From contig NC_018250.1 in NCBI RefSeq assembly GCF_000227135.1, positions 703,783-767,782 on the forward strand: 64,000 nt of DNA, written 5' to 3'. Source of the DNA: Leishmania donovani. Lineage: Eukaryota > Euglenozoa > Kinetoplastea > Trypanosomatida > Trypanosomatidae. The notes under the pieces are model-generated. The model made no database searches. It saw nothing but the letters and a program-made list of their open reading frames with translations, and was not told where the DNA came from. This document shows, piece after piece, positions 39,593 through 49,377 of this stretch; position 1 is the first letter of the stretch, and each line of letters starts with the position of its first letter. A program made the position numbers and the translations under genes.

Positions 39593-40255
39593 ATGGAGAT
39601 ATTAAAGAAGACAGCTGCCTTCCGGGTTCAGAAACAAGTGGAGGGGCGACCCGCTGAGGAGGTCACGCAGCTCTCTCTGAGCGGCGTACCGGCGCTCCCA
39701 GAGCTGTGGTCTCCCTACACTCACCTCACTCACCTTCTGCTGATCTGCATGAAACCGAAGCTCGTGAGCCTCGACATCCTTGGCCTCAACAAGCTTCAGG
39801 CACTTCGCCTTCTGGATGTTAGCGACAACGCCGTTGCTGTTACTTCACCACCGCCGGCTGTGCCGTCGCTAGTTCGTCTGCTCATGCCCAACAATCAAGT
39901 GTCCTCCTTGGAGGAGGTGAGCCGGTTGGCGCAGAGCTTTCCGAACTTGGAAGTGCTGGACGTGGTGGACAACGATGTTGACACCCCTGCGCACTTCGCC
40001 TCCGTTTTCGGGGCATTTCCGAAGCTGGTCGCCCTCAACTCGCGTACGCGCGACGGGACCGAGGTCGTGGTCGAAGACTCGGACGAGACGGACAGTGACG
40101 AGGAGTGCGAGGATAGCAGCGATGAAGAGAGTGACGACGAGGTGGGGCAGACGGGATCGTCCGGAAGCACCGGCAGTGAGACTGAAGAGGAGTCGGAGGG
40201 CGACGCGGAGCCGACGGCGAAGAGAACGCGCACGGAGGACGAAAAGGACGGCTGA
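39593..40255 (+). CDS. ANP32-like acidic leucine-rich repeat protein
   Basis: 220 residues. Leucine-rich repeats fill about 20-150 (VTQLSLSGVPAL, LQALRLLDVSDNAV, LVRLLMPNNQV, LEVLDVVDNDVD) and end in an LRR-cap-like FPKLVALNSR. A highly acidic tail follows (about 160-205, runs of Asp, Glu and Ser), then a basic AKRTRTEDEKDG end that could act as a nuclear signal. This LRR-plus-acidic-tail plan is that of ANP32/LANP proteins, which bind histones, inhibit PP2A and act in nuclear transport of mRNA. Size and order agree with the family (about 220-270 residues). U2A'-like LRR proteins share the fold but lack the acidic tail. Confidence 0.8.
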   Translation: MEILKKTAAFRVQKQVEGRPAEEVTQLSLSGVPALPELWSPYTHLTHLLLICMKPKLVSLDILGLNKLQALRLLDVSDNAVAVTSPPPAVPSLVRLLMPNNQVSSLEEVSRLAQSFPNLEVLDVVDNDVDTPAHFASVFGAFPKLVALNSRTRDGTEVVVEDSDETDSDEECEDSSDEESDDEVGQTGSSGSTGSETEEESEGDAEPTAKRTRTEDEKDG

Positions 40256-40967
40256 AGCGAGCCGAGAACCACCTCGTCAAAGTAAATTCTTGGAGCGTGA
40301 CGCGTGTGCCTGTCCGCCATCTTCGCAGTTTCCCTAGGAGCCGGCACGTGTATCTGTCTGCGTATATGTGTCACAGTGTCTCCACCATGACAACCTGAGA
40401 AGGAATGAGCCAGCGCGCGAGGGCTCGCGTGCGCTCAAGAGAGCCTTTCACGGTATTGCTTCTAAAGCCGTAATGGTGCACCTCGTCGAGGATTTTGAAT
40501 CAACCATGGCGCACACATCGTCACAGAGGTCTCCGACTCGACTGCGATGGAAGACATATTTTCGGACACTACGTTGGTATGCCCGTCTCTGTGTGGTGCC
40601 ATCACGTCCTTTCCCGCACCGTCACCTTCGCCACACCTGTCTCTTTCTCTGCCTTCTCGCCCGCTCCTCGTTTCCGCCGCTCTCACTCGAATGTGCACCT
40701 GCGCACGTTGCACCACACATACATGGGCACGCTCAAACCCCTTGCGGCCTGTTCCGCTTATTCGCCCGGTGCTGCTCAGCTTGATGCTGTCTCTGCCACG
40801 TGCATTGCTGCTTTCTCCTTTGCGTTCGGTCACTCTGTCCCCGCCCTCCTTCTCTCCGCTCACCTCGCTCGTCGCGTCGCGCGGCCATTGCCAACAGCGG
40901 CCAAGGAGGAGACACGAAAACAAGCACGTTTCGGTGTCGCGTGCGCTCTCCGCTCCTGCGCCGTGCC
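40256..40967. other. Intergenic spacer
   Basis: No gene is supported. A CT-rich tract (about 40590-40690 and again 40830-40880) precedes an AG in CCAACAG at about 40900, which would leave a short leader for the PLPBP gene. Confidence 0.6.
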
Positions 40968-41705
40968 ATGTCCCGCTACGATATCGCTAGCGAGCCTACC
41001 GCCGAGACCCTCGCGCTCAACTACAAGGCGGTGCGCGACACGGTGGCGCAGGAGAGCGGAAACCGTCGCGTCACGCTCATTGCGGTGAGCAAGACCAAGT
41101 CTCCTGCATGTCTTCTAAACCTGTACAACCTGGGCCAGCGCGTGTTCGGCGAGAACTACGTGCAGGAGCTGGGCGAGAAGGCCAAGGTGCTGCCCGAGGA
41201 CACGGTGTGGCACTTCATTGGCCACTTGCAGAGCAACAAGGTGAAGGAGCTGCTGGAGGGGGTGCCCAACCTGCGCGTGATTCAGACCATCGACTCCGAG
41301 AATCTGGCGAGCAAGGTGAACGAGGGGTGCAGGAAGTACCGCGGCGGCCGGCCACTCGAGGTGTACATTCAGGTAAACACCAGTGGCGAAGAGACGAAGA
41401 GCGGAACGGAGCCTGGGGAGGCTACTGTGGCACTTGCCAAGTACATCGTTGATGAGTGCCCACTGCTGCGGCTGAAGGGACTCATGACGATCGGCATGCC
41501 CGACTACACAAGTCGACCAGAAAACTTTGAGTGTCTCACGAAGTGCCGGGAGGACGTGGCGCAGGCAGTGCAGATGGCGCCGGAGGACCTGGAGCTGTCG
41601 ATGGGCATGAGTGGCGACTACGTGAACGCCATTCGAATGGGCTCCACCACCGTGCGCGTCGGAACCTCGATTTTCGGCCAACGCTACTACCCACACAAGC
41701 AGTGA
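40968..41705 (+). CDS. PLPBP: Pyridoxal phosphate homeostasis protein (YggS/PLPBP family)
   Basis: 245 residues from ATG 40968. Family motifs are in order: LIAVSKTK with the PLP-binding lysine at K42, FGENYVQEL (60-68), WHFIGHLQSNK (81-91), QTIDSENLA, EVYIQVNTSGEETKSG, LKGLMTIG, and LELSMGMSGDY with the following IRMGSTTVRVG near the end. The protein is a fold-type III, alanine-racemase-like barrel that binds PLP without known catalytic activity and buffers vitamin B6. Length fits the family (about 230-270). No targeting peptide is visible, so it is likely cytosolic. The dispersed repeat copy 2 starts about 300 bases after the stop, probably within this gene's 3' UTR. Confidence 0.93.
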   Translation: MSRYDIASEPTAETLALNYKAVRDTVAQESGNRRVTLIAVSKTKSPACLLNLYNLGQRVFGENYVQELGEKAKVLPEDTVWHFIGHLQSNKVKELLEGVPNLRVIQTIDSENLASKVNEGCRKYRGGRPLEVYIQVNTSGEETKSGTEPGEATVALAKYIVDECPLLRLKGLMTIGMPDYTSRPENFECLTKCREDVAQAVQMAPEDLELSMGMSGDYVNAIRMGSTTVRVGTSIFGQRYYPHKQ

Positions 41706-42011
41706 CGGGGGTAGGGAGAGGGTTCATGCATTCGTCAACACGCCCTCAGACAAGCAGCAGCGGCCCTCGCCTGCGAGCGTCGCTCTCCTCCTCATGCGGA
41801 TGCGTGGAGAGCGGAGGGAGACGGAGGGAGGGGGGTGGTTGGGTCTTTGCCCAACAAGTGTGCACCCATCGAAAGGGTCGGTAAGGCGATCAGGTGACGA
41901 TGCCGATACGCGTGCGTTAAGGCGAGTGTGCACGCGCCTGCTTCTGTGCATTCCCTGTTGCGTTGCCCGTGGCAACCTCCAGAATCGTTTTCACGGCTTA
42001 TCTAGTTTCTC
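41706..42011. other. Short spacer, 3' UTR of PLPBP
   Basis: No gene. G-rich (GGGAGG-type) sequence near 41810-41840, then mixed sequence up to the repeat boundary. Confidence 0.55.
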
Positions 42012-43092
42012 TTTTTCTCTTCCTTTCAGCGCGCCCACCCTCGGCCGCGCAACATGAGCTCGCCCCTGCTCCACCACCACCCTGACCCTGTCGCAGACCC
42101 CATCGCGTGGTGCGGGGCAGCGCTAGTAAACGTGCGTTGCAACGATGCGCCGGCTCCGCCATCTGCACGCGGCCTCAGAGTCTACCTCTACCCCCCGCTG
42201 AGCCGGCCGCCCTCACANNNNNNNNNNNNNNNNNNNNNNNNNNNNNNNNNNNNNNNNNNNNNNNNNNNNNNNNNNNNNNNNNNNNNNNNNNNNNNNNNNN
42301 NNNNNNNNNNNNNNNNAAACGTGCGTTGCAACGATGCGCCGGCTCCGCCATCTGCACGCGGCCTCAGAGTCTACCTCTACCCCCCGCTGAGCCGGCCGCC
42401 CTCACAGCCGCTCACCCATCATGCCGGTCGCCACCTGGTGGCGTCCCTCGGGGTGGCGCTCAGGCTCTCCCCCCTCCCACCACTCGTGGACAGTGCGAGG
42501 GCCGTGTGTGTGGGATACACGCTCGAGTCGCGCCGGCACCCTGCCCGTCATGTGGATGGCACCGACGTGCTCGATGTCGCGGGTGGTCCCGGCGCCGCAC
42601 CATCCAGGACCTGGCCGCCGACATCAGTAGCGATGAAGCGCTCTGGGTTCGCCACGTCGTGGGCACTTGGCCCTGTCACCGCCGGAGGTTTGCTCTGGCA
42701 TTCGGCATGGGATAGGCTGTGGAGGGGGATGCTGTGCCCTGTGATGCCACGCACTGCGGTGTGNNNNNNNNNNNNNNNNNNNNNNNNNNNNNNNNNNNNN
42801 NNNNNNNNNNNNNNNNNNNNNNNNNNNNNNNNNNNNNNNNNNNNNNNNNNNNNNNNNNNNNNNNNNNNNNNNNNNNNNTCATCAGTTTTGGATGGCAGCC
42901 GGGTGAATGGAGTGATGCGCGTGTGACGGAGCACGCCTCTCGCGTCTCTGGTCTGCATGGAAAACGGCCTCCGCTGATGCAGCTGACGACAGTTTTCCTT
43001 GCAGCGTGGCGAGAATCCTCTTGAGGTGACGGATGCGTTGCTGTTGATGTGGTGATGAGGGAAGGAGACAACCACAGAGGAAAGTTGCGGCG
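42012..43092 (+). mobile_element. SIDER-like dispersed retroposon, copy 2 (gapped)
   Basis: Same element as 26033-26935, with the same promoter-like CGTGGTGCGGGGCAGCGCTAG word and the same ends. Two N runs break it. At 42218-42316 the flanks overlap by 90 bases (42128-42217 equals 42317-42406), so that gap is artificial. At 42764-42878, 115 bases are missing, and the same 115 positions exist in copy 1 (26607-26721). Corrected length is about 900 bases, near copy 1. It lies between PLPBP and the LRR gene on the coding strand, where Leishmania SIDERs are typically found. No coding capacity is seen. Confidence 0.6.
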
Positions 43093-43366
43093 TGTGACTC
43101 TCGTCCCCTACCCCACGCACAGATTTTCTTCAGCCTCTATCCGCCACACCTTTCTCTCTCTCTCTCAATGCGTGCGACACAAGCGCCAACACAGAGAGAC
43201 GGATTTTGTTTGCGACCGCACCATCGAATGTGACGCGCGCGAGACTGACGTGGTGCGTTGCTACAGGCTCTTATCGTCCTTCATTGAACTGGTAAGACTG
43301 ATAAGACCTATACCCGCACACCCCGCTTGCCCACGCGCGCAAGAACACGAAGACTGCTAGACGACA
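43093..43366. other. Spacer with predicted splice-acceptor region of the LRR gene
   Basis: Unique flank of repeat copy 2. It includes a CT microsatellite (about 43152-43167) as a likely pyrimidine tract. The next AGs (from about 43181) lie within 190 bases of the ATG at 43367. Confidence 0.5.
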
Positions 43367-44284
43367 ATGGGCGGCGCTACTTCGAAAGATCGCTATGACC
43401 GCGCTGCTACCACCGGCATTCTGACGCTCAACACGCAGAAGGTCAAATCGTGGTCAAGCGTCACGAAAGCCCTCACGAAGTTGTCCACTCTGCGCATCAT
43501 CACGATCACCCACAACCCTCTCCGCGACCCCGTCCCGTATGCCTTCACCGCCCTTTCTCTCTGGCGCACGCTGGTTAGCCTGGACCTCTCTCACAACGGA
43601 CTCACGTGCGCGTGCGCTCTCGGGAGTGAGGCACCGTTGTCCAAGACACACGCTAAGGAGGCACGAACACGCATCGCGGCGGCTCCCGTGAGCAACGCTG
43701 CCCCCAGCACCACACGGCTCCCCCTCGAGTCACTCAACATTTCCGGCAACGATCTGCACATGCTGCCTCCGCTCCTCGCTGCTCGCTTTCCGCGCCTGCG
43801 CCGCCTCGTCTGCACCGACAACAAGACGACGCTCGACATTCCGCTTTCGCTGGCGCGGTGCATTGGCCCGAGTAGGAGCCTCGAGGTGGTCGCACTCCAG
43901 CGTAACCAGCTGAAGACCTTCGTTATCGCTGACAACGCCGTCGATAAACCATTCCCGGCGCTGCGAGAGCTCCTCCTTGATCAGAACCACCTGGGCGGCA
44001 CTGTGAGCTTGGGTTTCGCAGCGGACGAGGAGGCGCCAACGATGGCGTCGCTAAGACGGATCAGCTTAGATGAGCAGAAGGGAACGGAGCCGCTCCGCCG
44101 CGTCAACGCGGCCATTTTCGCGCACTGCCCAGGCCTCACTTCCCTTTCTCTCCAAGGTAACTGCAACGAGGAGGAGATCCATGACTCACTCGTGCAGTCC
44201 GACATCTACCGCAAGTGGCAGGAGCGCCAAAAGGAGGTTGTCGACAAGAAGCTTCACGCCGGTGGCCAAGCGGAGCTCATTTGA
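43367..44284 (+). CDS. LRRC57-like, N-myristoylated leucine-rich repeat protein
   Basis: 305 residues. The start MGGATSK fits the N-myristoylation rule (Gly2, Ser6). The next stretch (YDRAATTGILTLNTQKVKSW) resembles LRRC57, whose N-terminus is also MGxxxx followed by a TGVF-L segment. Six or more leucine-rich repeats follow (LRIITITHNPL, LVSLDLSHNGL, LESLNISGNDL, LRRLVCTDNK, LEVVALQRNQL, LRELLLDQNHL, LTSLSLQGN). The C-terminal tail (SDIYRKWQERQKEVVDKKL) parallels the LRRC57 end (YDKYMERFTATKKK). A Ser/Ala-rich insert (about 85-115) splits the repeats. A membrane-attached scaffold, perhaps at the flagellum, is inferred. Confidence 0.75.
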   Translation: MGGATSKDRYDRAATTGILTLNTQKVKSWSSVTKALTKLSTLRIITITHNPLRDPVPYAFTALSLWRTLVSLDLSHNGLTCACALGSEAPLSKTHAKEARTRIAAAPVSNAAPSTTRLPLESLNISGNDLHMLPPLLAARFPRLRRLVCTDNKTTLDIPLSLARCIGPSRSLEVVALQRNQLKTFVIADNAVDKPFPALRELLLDQNHLGGTVSLGFAADEEAPTMASLRRISLDEQKGTEPLRRVNAAIFAHCPGLTSLSLQGNCNEEEIHDSLVQSDIYRKWQERQKEVVDKKLHAGGQAELI

Positions 44285-47029
44285 CCCATGCCGTTTCGAG
44301 AATGCACTGCAGACCATCGTCTGGTCGTACGCGAAATACAGCGGCGAACCAATCCCTCAGCCACAGCGTCAACAGGAGAGGCTCGCGGCTGGCCTGTTGG
44401 TGTGGACCTTGCCGTTGCTGCATTGAGGTAGCTGGCACAATATTTCATGTTGCTTGCTGTCCATTATGGCGATGATGTTATTGCTGAGCTGATGTGGTGC
44501 GCACCTCTCTGTTTGTGTCGCAGTGTCACGCGTCTCCCGAGTAGATCGGCGCCTGAGCTGTCGGTCTTCATCTCTCGTCCGCTCTTTGTCGTCCTCCATT
44601 GTTTCTCCTGGGTGGCTCACCTTGCGTGCGCAGCTGCGCCTTATTCCTTCCTCTCTCTCCTCTCTTCCCTATTCCTTTCCTTGTGAGCCTGAGCGGTGAA
44701 CTCCCCGACCGTCGAGAAGACGAGAAGTCATGGAAACCAAAACGAACGGCAGTGGCCCTCAAGAGCCGCATCAATGGAATCCGTAGCGCCTTGTGCTCGC
44801 CCTCAACTCCCTCTCTGCTTCTGTCCCCTTCTTAGCGGCAAGGAACGCGTTCTTGCCTGGACTAATCGCTTGTGGACCCCTCGCCTACACCTCACACTCC
44901 GAAGTACCCCTGGCCGTGAGTACTCGCACACACACACACACACATATATAGGGCACACTGCCCACACCTCTCGCACCCCATCAAGAGCGAATGGGGCAGT
45001 ACACACGCGACGAGTGGTCGCCGTAGCGGCTCTGCTTCGCTGCATACCCGCCAACGCCACTTGTCGCGCTCGGTGTGCGCGTGCCGGACTCTGGTGTGGA
45101 TGGGCAGTCGCATGCTCACGGTCTGCGGACCCGATGGCGAGGGGGGTCTCCCTCGACGAGCGCACACGCATCTCCGTGCAGCTCGCACCCGGGGGCACCC
45201 CGGGTGGCTTGGCGCAAGCGCCCAAGACGACGGTTTCAGGAAGCGCAGAGCTTGTCGGCGCAGATGCAGTCCACGCTGGCGCACCGGGCACATGTAGCGA
45301 TGGCAGGGCCGGGCTGTGTCTTCTACGTAGCCTCCCTCACCCCCCAGGCTCCGGCAGAATACGTGCGCTCAGCTTGTCAGCCCGACGAGGCGCAGTGCCT
45401 CAGGGGCGGCTACTGACGCACGCGGGGAGGGCGAAGGGGTGACGCCTGCGAAGGGGGCGCGTTGGAGGCGGGGGCCTCTCACTACCGTTTCGTGAGTAGA
45501 ATCACCGAACCCAAAGCCGCAGCGAACCGCCAAACATCCGAGGGGAGAGCGCGCTCCCCCCTCACCCGCGGGGGGCATTCAAGTGGACGTGTGTGCACGG
45601 CTGCCCGTCCTCCCCCCTCTCCCCGCTGAGTGGCCGGTTGAGGGGCACTCCCGCAACGTTCTCTCTCTCACCCTCCTGTCGGAGGCAATGGAGGGATGTG
45701 CCGGTGTGCGCATCTGCCTGCCCTTCCTAGCCCGTCCTCCGCTCTTTCTGTCGGTCTCCGTCTCTTCATCGTTTTCTCGCCACTTCCACGGAGGCATTCC
45801 CGACACAATTTTTTGGCTCCCCTGTGCCACTGCCAGCTGTGCGTCTTTCTCTCTGTATCGACGCTTGTGCTCGCATGTGAGCTGCGCGCGAGCAGGCTCA
45901 GCGACACCCTCTCCTGCCAGTAATGACCGCTCTGTGTATTTCTCCATGCCACTGTGCTCTCTCGCTCTCCGCACCCCATGTGCCCCGCCTTCTTTTCTCG
46001 CGCTTGTGCGTGTGTGCGTTTGTCGTCTGCCGAGGTTGCTGTTCAGCCCTCGTGGCCGAATCCTCTCCTACACGCGCACACATGCTCATGTGTGCACGCT
46101 TCGTCACCCGCCTCGCCACCCGCCGGTGGGTACTCGGTCCTCCTGTGCTTTTTTTTTTTGTCCCTCTTTCTCTTGTGCCGGCATTGCTTCTTCAGCTCGC
46201 GCCCTCTCCCTGCCCATCTGTCTCCCACCCGTCACTCCTAGAGGCTCAGCTCGCCTCCGATTTTGCAACTTGAGCTGTGGAAGATGCAGCACCGCGCCAA
46301 CCAATGCGTGCGCAGCAGGCAGGATGTCTTTTCCTTTCGTTTGCACCTATGCTTATATCGGTGCGTCTCTTCGTGTGCTGGTCTACTCGTCTGGGGAGTC
46401 TCTCTCGAGGGAACGCGAGAGGCAGGGGGGAGAGGTGGGACGTGGAAGGGCCGATGAGGGAGCGATGCAGCCAAGAGAGGGGGCGTGCCCGAGCTACCGA
46501 AGCGCACAGGCAAGTCTCACCAAGAAAAAAAAACGCAAAAGGGCACAAGGGGAGCGATGATGATGTCGGCAGAGCAGGGGCAGGTGGAGAAAAACTCCTG
46601 CCCCCTCCTTTTGCTGCACCCTTCCCCAAATCCGTGGAGTATTTATTCTTTGATTTTGGAGTATGACAGGGTGAGCAGGGGGAGGTGCTGCTCATACGCG
46701 CGCTTTCTTCTTGTGCGCTCGCACATGTGACGCACTGCTTGCTGATCCTCCTCTCTCTTCTCGTCTTCACTCCACTGCCACTTCCCTGTCGTTTGGTTGT
46801 CGTGCTGGCTGCACTCGCTTCTCTCAGATGAGTGTCGGAGTGGCGACCCTCCTCGCTGCTGCTTCCGGTGCTGTGCTGCGCAGGTGACGCACATAAACTC
46901 ATCAACAGCAGCCGGCTGCGGACGTTTGCCCACAGGCGCGCACACTCATCTGCACACACCTACAGTTTCCGTGTGCGCGGTGACCACCTTGCTCGGCACA
47001 TCGCTTGTGTACCCGCGCACACTGGCTCC
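44285..47029. other. Long intergenic spacer with a GC-rich, hairpin-bearing segment
   Basis: No gene is supported in 2.7 kb. It has a CA/TA run near 44930-44950, a GC-rich segment with inverted repeats at about 45050-45590 (listed separately), then CT-rich sequence to about 46240. The long frame 45583-46560 is a Ser/Cys/Pro-rich composition artefact. An AG at 46882-46883 follows a pyrimidine-rich stretch and may be the acceptor for the next gene. Confidence 0.55.
45050..45590 (+). repeat. GC-rich segment with inverted repeats, possible degenerate retroposon
   Basis: This stretch differs from the surrounding CT-rich spacer in being GC-rich on both strands. Near-perfect inverted repeats occur at about 45187-45208 (CACCCGGGGG/CCCCGGGTG), at 45209-45227 (CTTGGCGC/GCGCCCAAG) and at about 45542-45559 (GGGGAG/CTCCCC). 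No second copy is present in the window. It could be a degenerate dispersed repeat, but I have no direct match. Confidence 0.3.
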
Positions 47030-48436
47030 ATGTCAGCTTCCTCGACAGTATCGGATAGGCGCGTCTGCATCTTCTTTGACTGTCGTGTCGCAGGCGATGG
47101 CAGAGGCTATGAGGAGCTGCGGCAGACCGTGTACGCGCAGTGCAGCCAACTGCTGACTCTCTCCTACCTGCACTACCAAAGGAGTGGTACCACTCTCTCT
47201 GCGACCGTCCATCTCGTGACGCACAATCATGTGGAGTCTTTCGCGACACCGTTCTGCGCCACGAGCACCGGCCATCCAATGGATTCTGGCGCTGCTGGCG
47301 CGATAAGTGGCCTTCGCGCACTTGCAGCCGCCCAGCCGGATCACAGCGTCAACGCATGCGGTGCCGCCATTTTCGGCAATCGCATGGTGTCTGTGCTGCC
47401 GCACGTTCAGCGAGCACTGAGCGGCTCGCAGCAGCGTCATCAGCTTATCCTCTTCTGCTCCTCGTACGTCAGTCACACGGAGGCAACGCAGAGTCTGTCA
47501 GGGCTTTGCCTTGACGCCTCGCCGCATCAGCGGCTGCGATGTATCCTGGTGGACTGGGAGGCAGTGTGCGTGACTGTCGGCGAGCTGGCGAGCAACGTAC
47601 GCGTATATCGCTGCTCTCGTAGTGCGCGTCAGCTGCAGGCCGCAATGCAGGAGATTCTTTCCTTCTTTCTGCTGCCTCATGTGCGCTCTTCACGTCGCCT
47701 TGGGCTGCAACTCGGTTTGCAGGCGGTGCCAGTCATTGCGACGATCTGGCATTACGGGGCTTTCCTTGACGGGCGCGACACCATCGGCAGCGTGCTGGTG
47801 ACAGATCGTGCGTCGTCTGCTGCTGCGCCTGTGGCCGGCGGTGCCGTGCACCAACGTCTTGCAGAGACGAATCACCGTCATGATCGTGCCACTGCGGCAT
47901 CGGTGGTAGAGAGGGGTGGTCAGGACCCCTGGGCCACGCTGCATCTACGCGCAGTGCTCGAAGCTGACAACATAGACGAATCGCTCCTGATGGGAGACAC
48001 ATGGACTCTAGCCCTGGACACATCGGCCGCCTCCACCTCCACCTTGACCTCCTCTTCTGCGCCCTCGTGGCCATGCACCGCATCGTCAGTGGCGCTCTGG
48101 CACGCCTTCTGCGACGCCTTCCTTGGAGATGCGCTCGTGCTCACCGGTGAGGAGACGGGCATCGAAGCACACCGCCATGCAATGCAGCCCCATCATCACT
48201 TCGTGGCATACTTCATGCCGGACAGGACGATGCGGGTGCGCGAAATTGTGCCCCCTGAGCTGCGCTTGGTTCCGCTCCCCGCGCTCCCAACGCGCGAAGG
48301 GCTACGGGAGCAGAAGGCGTATACAACAGAAATGCAGCGCCTTCGAGAGCAGCTGGTGTCCCACTGCGCCTCCTCCTCTTTCTCACTTGATGCGCTTCTC
48401 TCAAGTGGATGGTGCGGTGCGGCGAGCACACCGTAG
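47030..48436 (+). CDS. Hypothetical protein with vWA-like N-terminal fold
   Basis: 468 residues from ATG 47030; the frame extends to a GTG at 46832, which I reject. Alternating strands and helices are visible: RRVCIFFDCRVAG (about 10-22), then a helix EELRQTVYAQCSQLLTLSYL, later RHQLILFCSSYVSH (about 142-155) and LRCILVDWEAVCVTVG (about 178-193). An initial strand ending in DC/DxR with long helices recalls the von Willebrand A-like domains of TICRR/Treslin and M1AP, but metal-site residues are not convincing. The middle has a Ser/Thr-rich region (about 325-345). The C-terminus is a helix (LREQKAYTTEMQRLREQLV). Function not known. Confidence 0.65.
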   Translation: MSASSTVSDRRVCIFFDCRVAGDGRGYEELRQTVYAQCSQLLTLSYLHYQRSGTTLSATVHLVTHNHVESFATPFCATSTGHPMDSGAAGAISGLRALAAAQPDHSVNACGAAIFGNRMVSVLPHVQRALSGSQQRHQLILFCSSYVSHTEATQSLSGLCLDASPHQRLRCILVDWEAVCVTVGELASNVRVYRCSRSARQLQAAMQEILSFFLLPHVRSSRRLGLQLGLQAVPVIATIWHYGAFLDGRDTIGSVLVTDRASSAAAPVAGGAVHQRLAETNHRHDRATAASVVERGGQDPWATLHLRAVLEADNIDESLLMGDTWTLALDTSAASTSTLTSSSAPSWPCTASSVALWHAFCDAFLGDALVLTGEETGIEAHRHAMQPHHHFVAYFMPDRTMRVREIVPPELRLVPLPALPTREGLREQKAYTTEMQRLREQLVSHCASSSFSLDALLSSGWCGAASTP

Positions 48437-49377
48437 AGCGCCCTGTTGCACAGGGCGGTGGGGGAGGCGTGAGGAGCTTGTAAACATTTGCGCGTTTCGT
48501 TGCTCCTGTGCGCGTCGGTGAGCATGCCTGTGTGTCGCATCCCCCTCTCCGTCCCGCGTGATCGTCACTTCGCGCCTGGACCACGCTCCTGCTGCTCCAC
48601 ATCGCTTCCAGTTGCTCGTCGGCCGATTTTTTTTTTCCTCCTTCGGTCGTCCTCCATATCTGCTATGCACCGTTTGCTGCCTATCAGGCGCACGCAGCTC
48701 CGCTACACGCTAAGTTGCACTACAGAATCCACCATCGACGAAGGCCCCCCTCCCCAAAAAAGGGGTAGGAGAAGGCCAAGGGCTCTGCAGCCGACCCCCT
48801 TGACGTCGCGGATACAGCACTGCCCCGCCCCCGCCTCTCTCAGGTGATATCATGCGCTGCCGCAGCTTCCTCGTGCAGTGGCTTTGCAATGACGCAAGCG
48901 CCACCTCATACCAGCAGAACACTCGCGAGGAGCAAGCGTCATCGCCGAGCCGACGTATGCAGCCGCCTCTGCTGCAGCGCGGCCCATTTTGCTTGCACTC
49001 TTGCTCTCCTTGCGAGCGCTACCCACGCCGTCTTTCTCTTGCCCCATTTCCATGTTCTCTGGATGCCTCCACCTCTCTGTCTCCGCATCATCACAGTACA
49101 CGCACACGCCCACTCACAAAGTGCTCGCACATATCCTAGTACCGCTGAAGGATATTTCTACCTCGCCTCAGTCTGTCCCCCTTCCTACTCTCGTCCCGCC
49201 ACCGCTTCCGCAGGCCGCGCACCTTCCTCTAACGGTTCTCCTCTCCCATCTCTCTTTAGTTTCATAGTGATTGCCTGTGCGCCCCCCACGCGACATCACT
49301 GCACGGCGCGCGCGACTTTCCTTTGCGGCTTTCTTCTCTGTAGTACTGTGTGGTGCTCATTTCCGACTTTCGCCATC
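48437..49377. other. Intergenic spacer
   Basis: No gene is supported. The V-ATPase frame stays open upstream to 48844 but without conserved sequence. CT-rich tract and AG at 49258-49259 are listed separately. Confidence 0.6.
49221..49259 (+). promoter_or_regulatory. Predicted trans-splice acceptor of V-ATPase subunit a
   Basis: A clean pyrimidine tract (TTCTCCTCTCCCATCTCTCTTT) ends with AG at 49258-49259. The leader to the ATG at 49378 would be 118 bases and excludes the upstream extension of the frame, which supports the chosen start. Confidence 0.55.

Noticed and set aside
45583..46560. 325-codon + strand open frame
   Set aside because: Translation is Ser/Cys/Pro/Arg-rich with no domain; it lies in CT-rich spacer where stops are rare.
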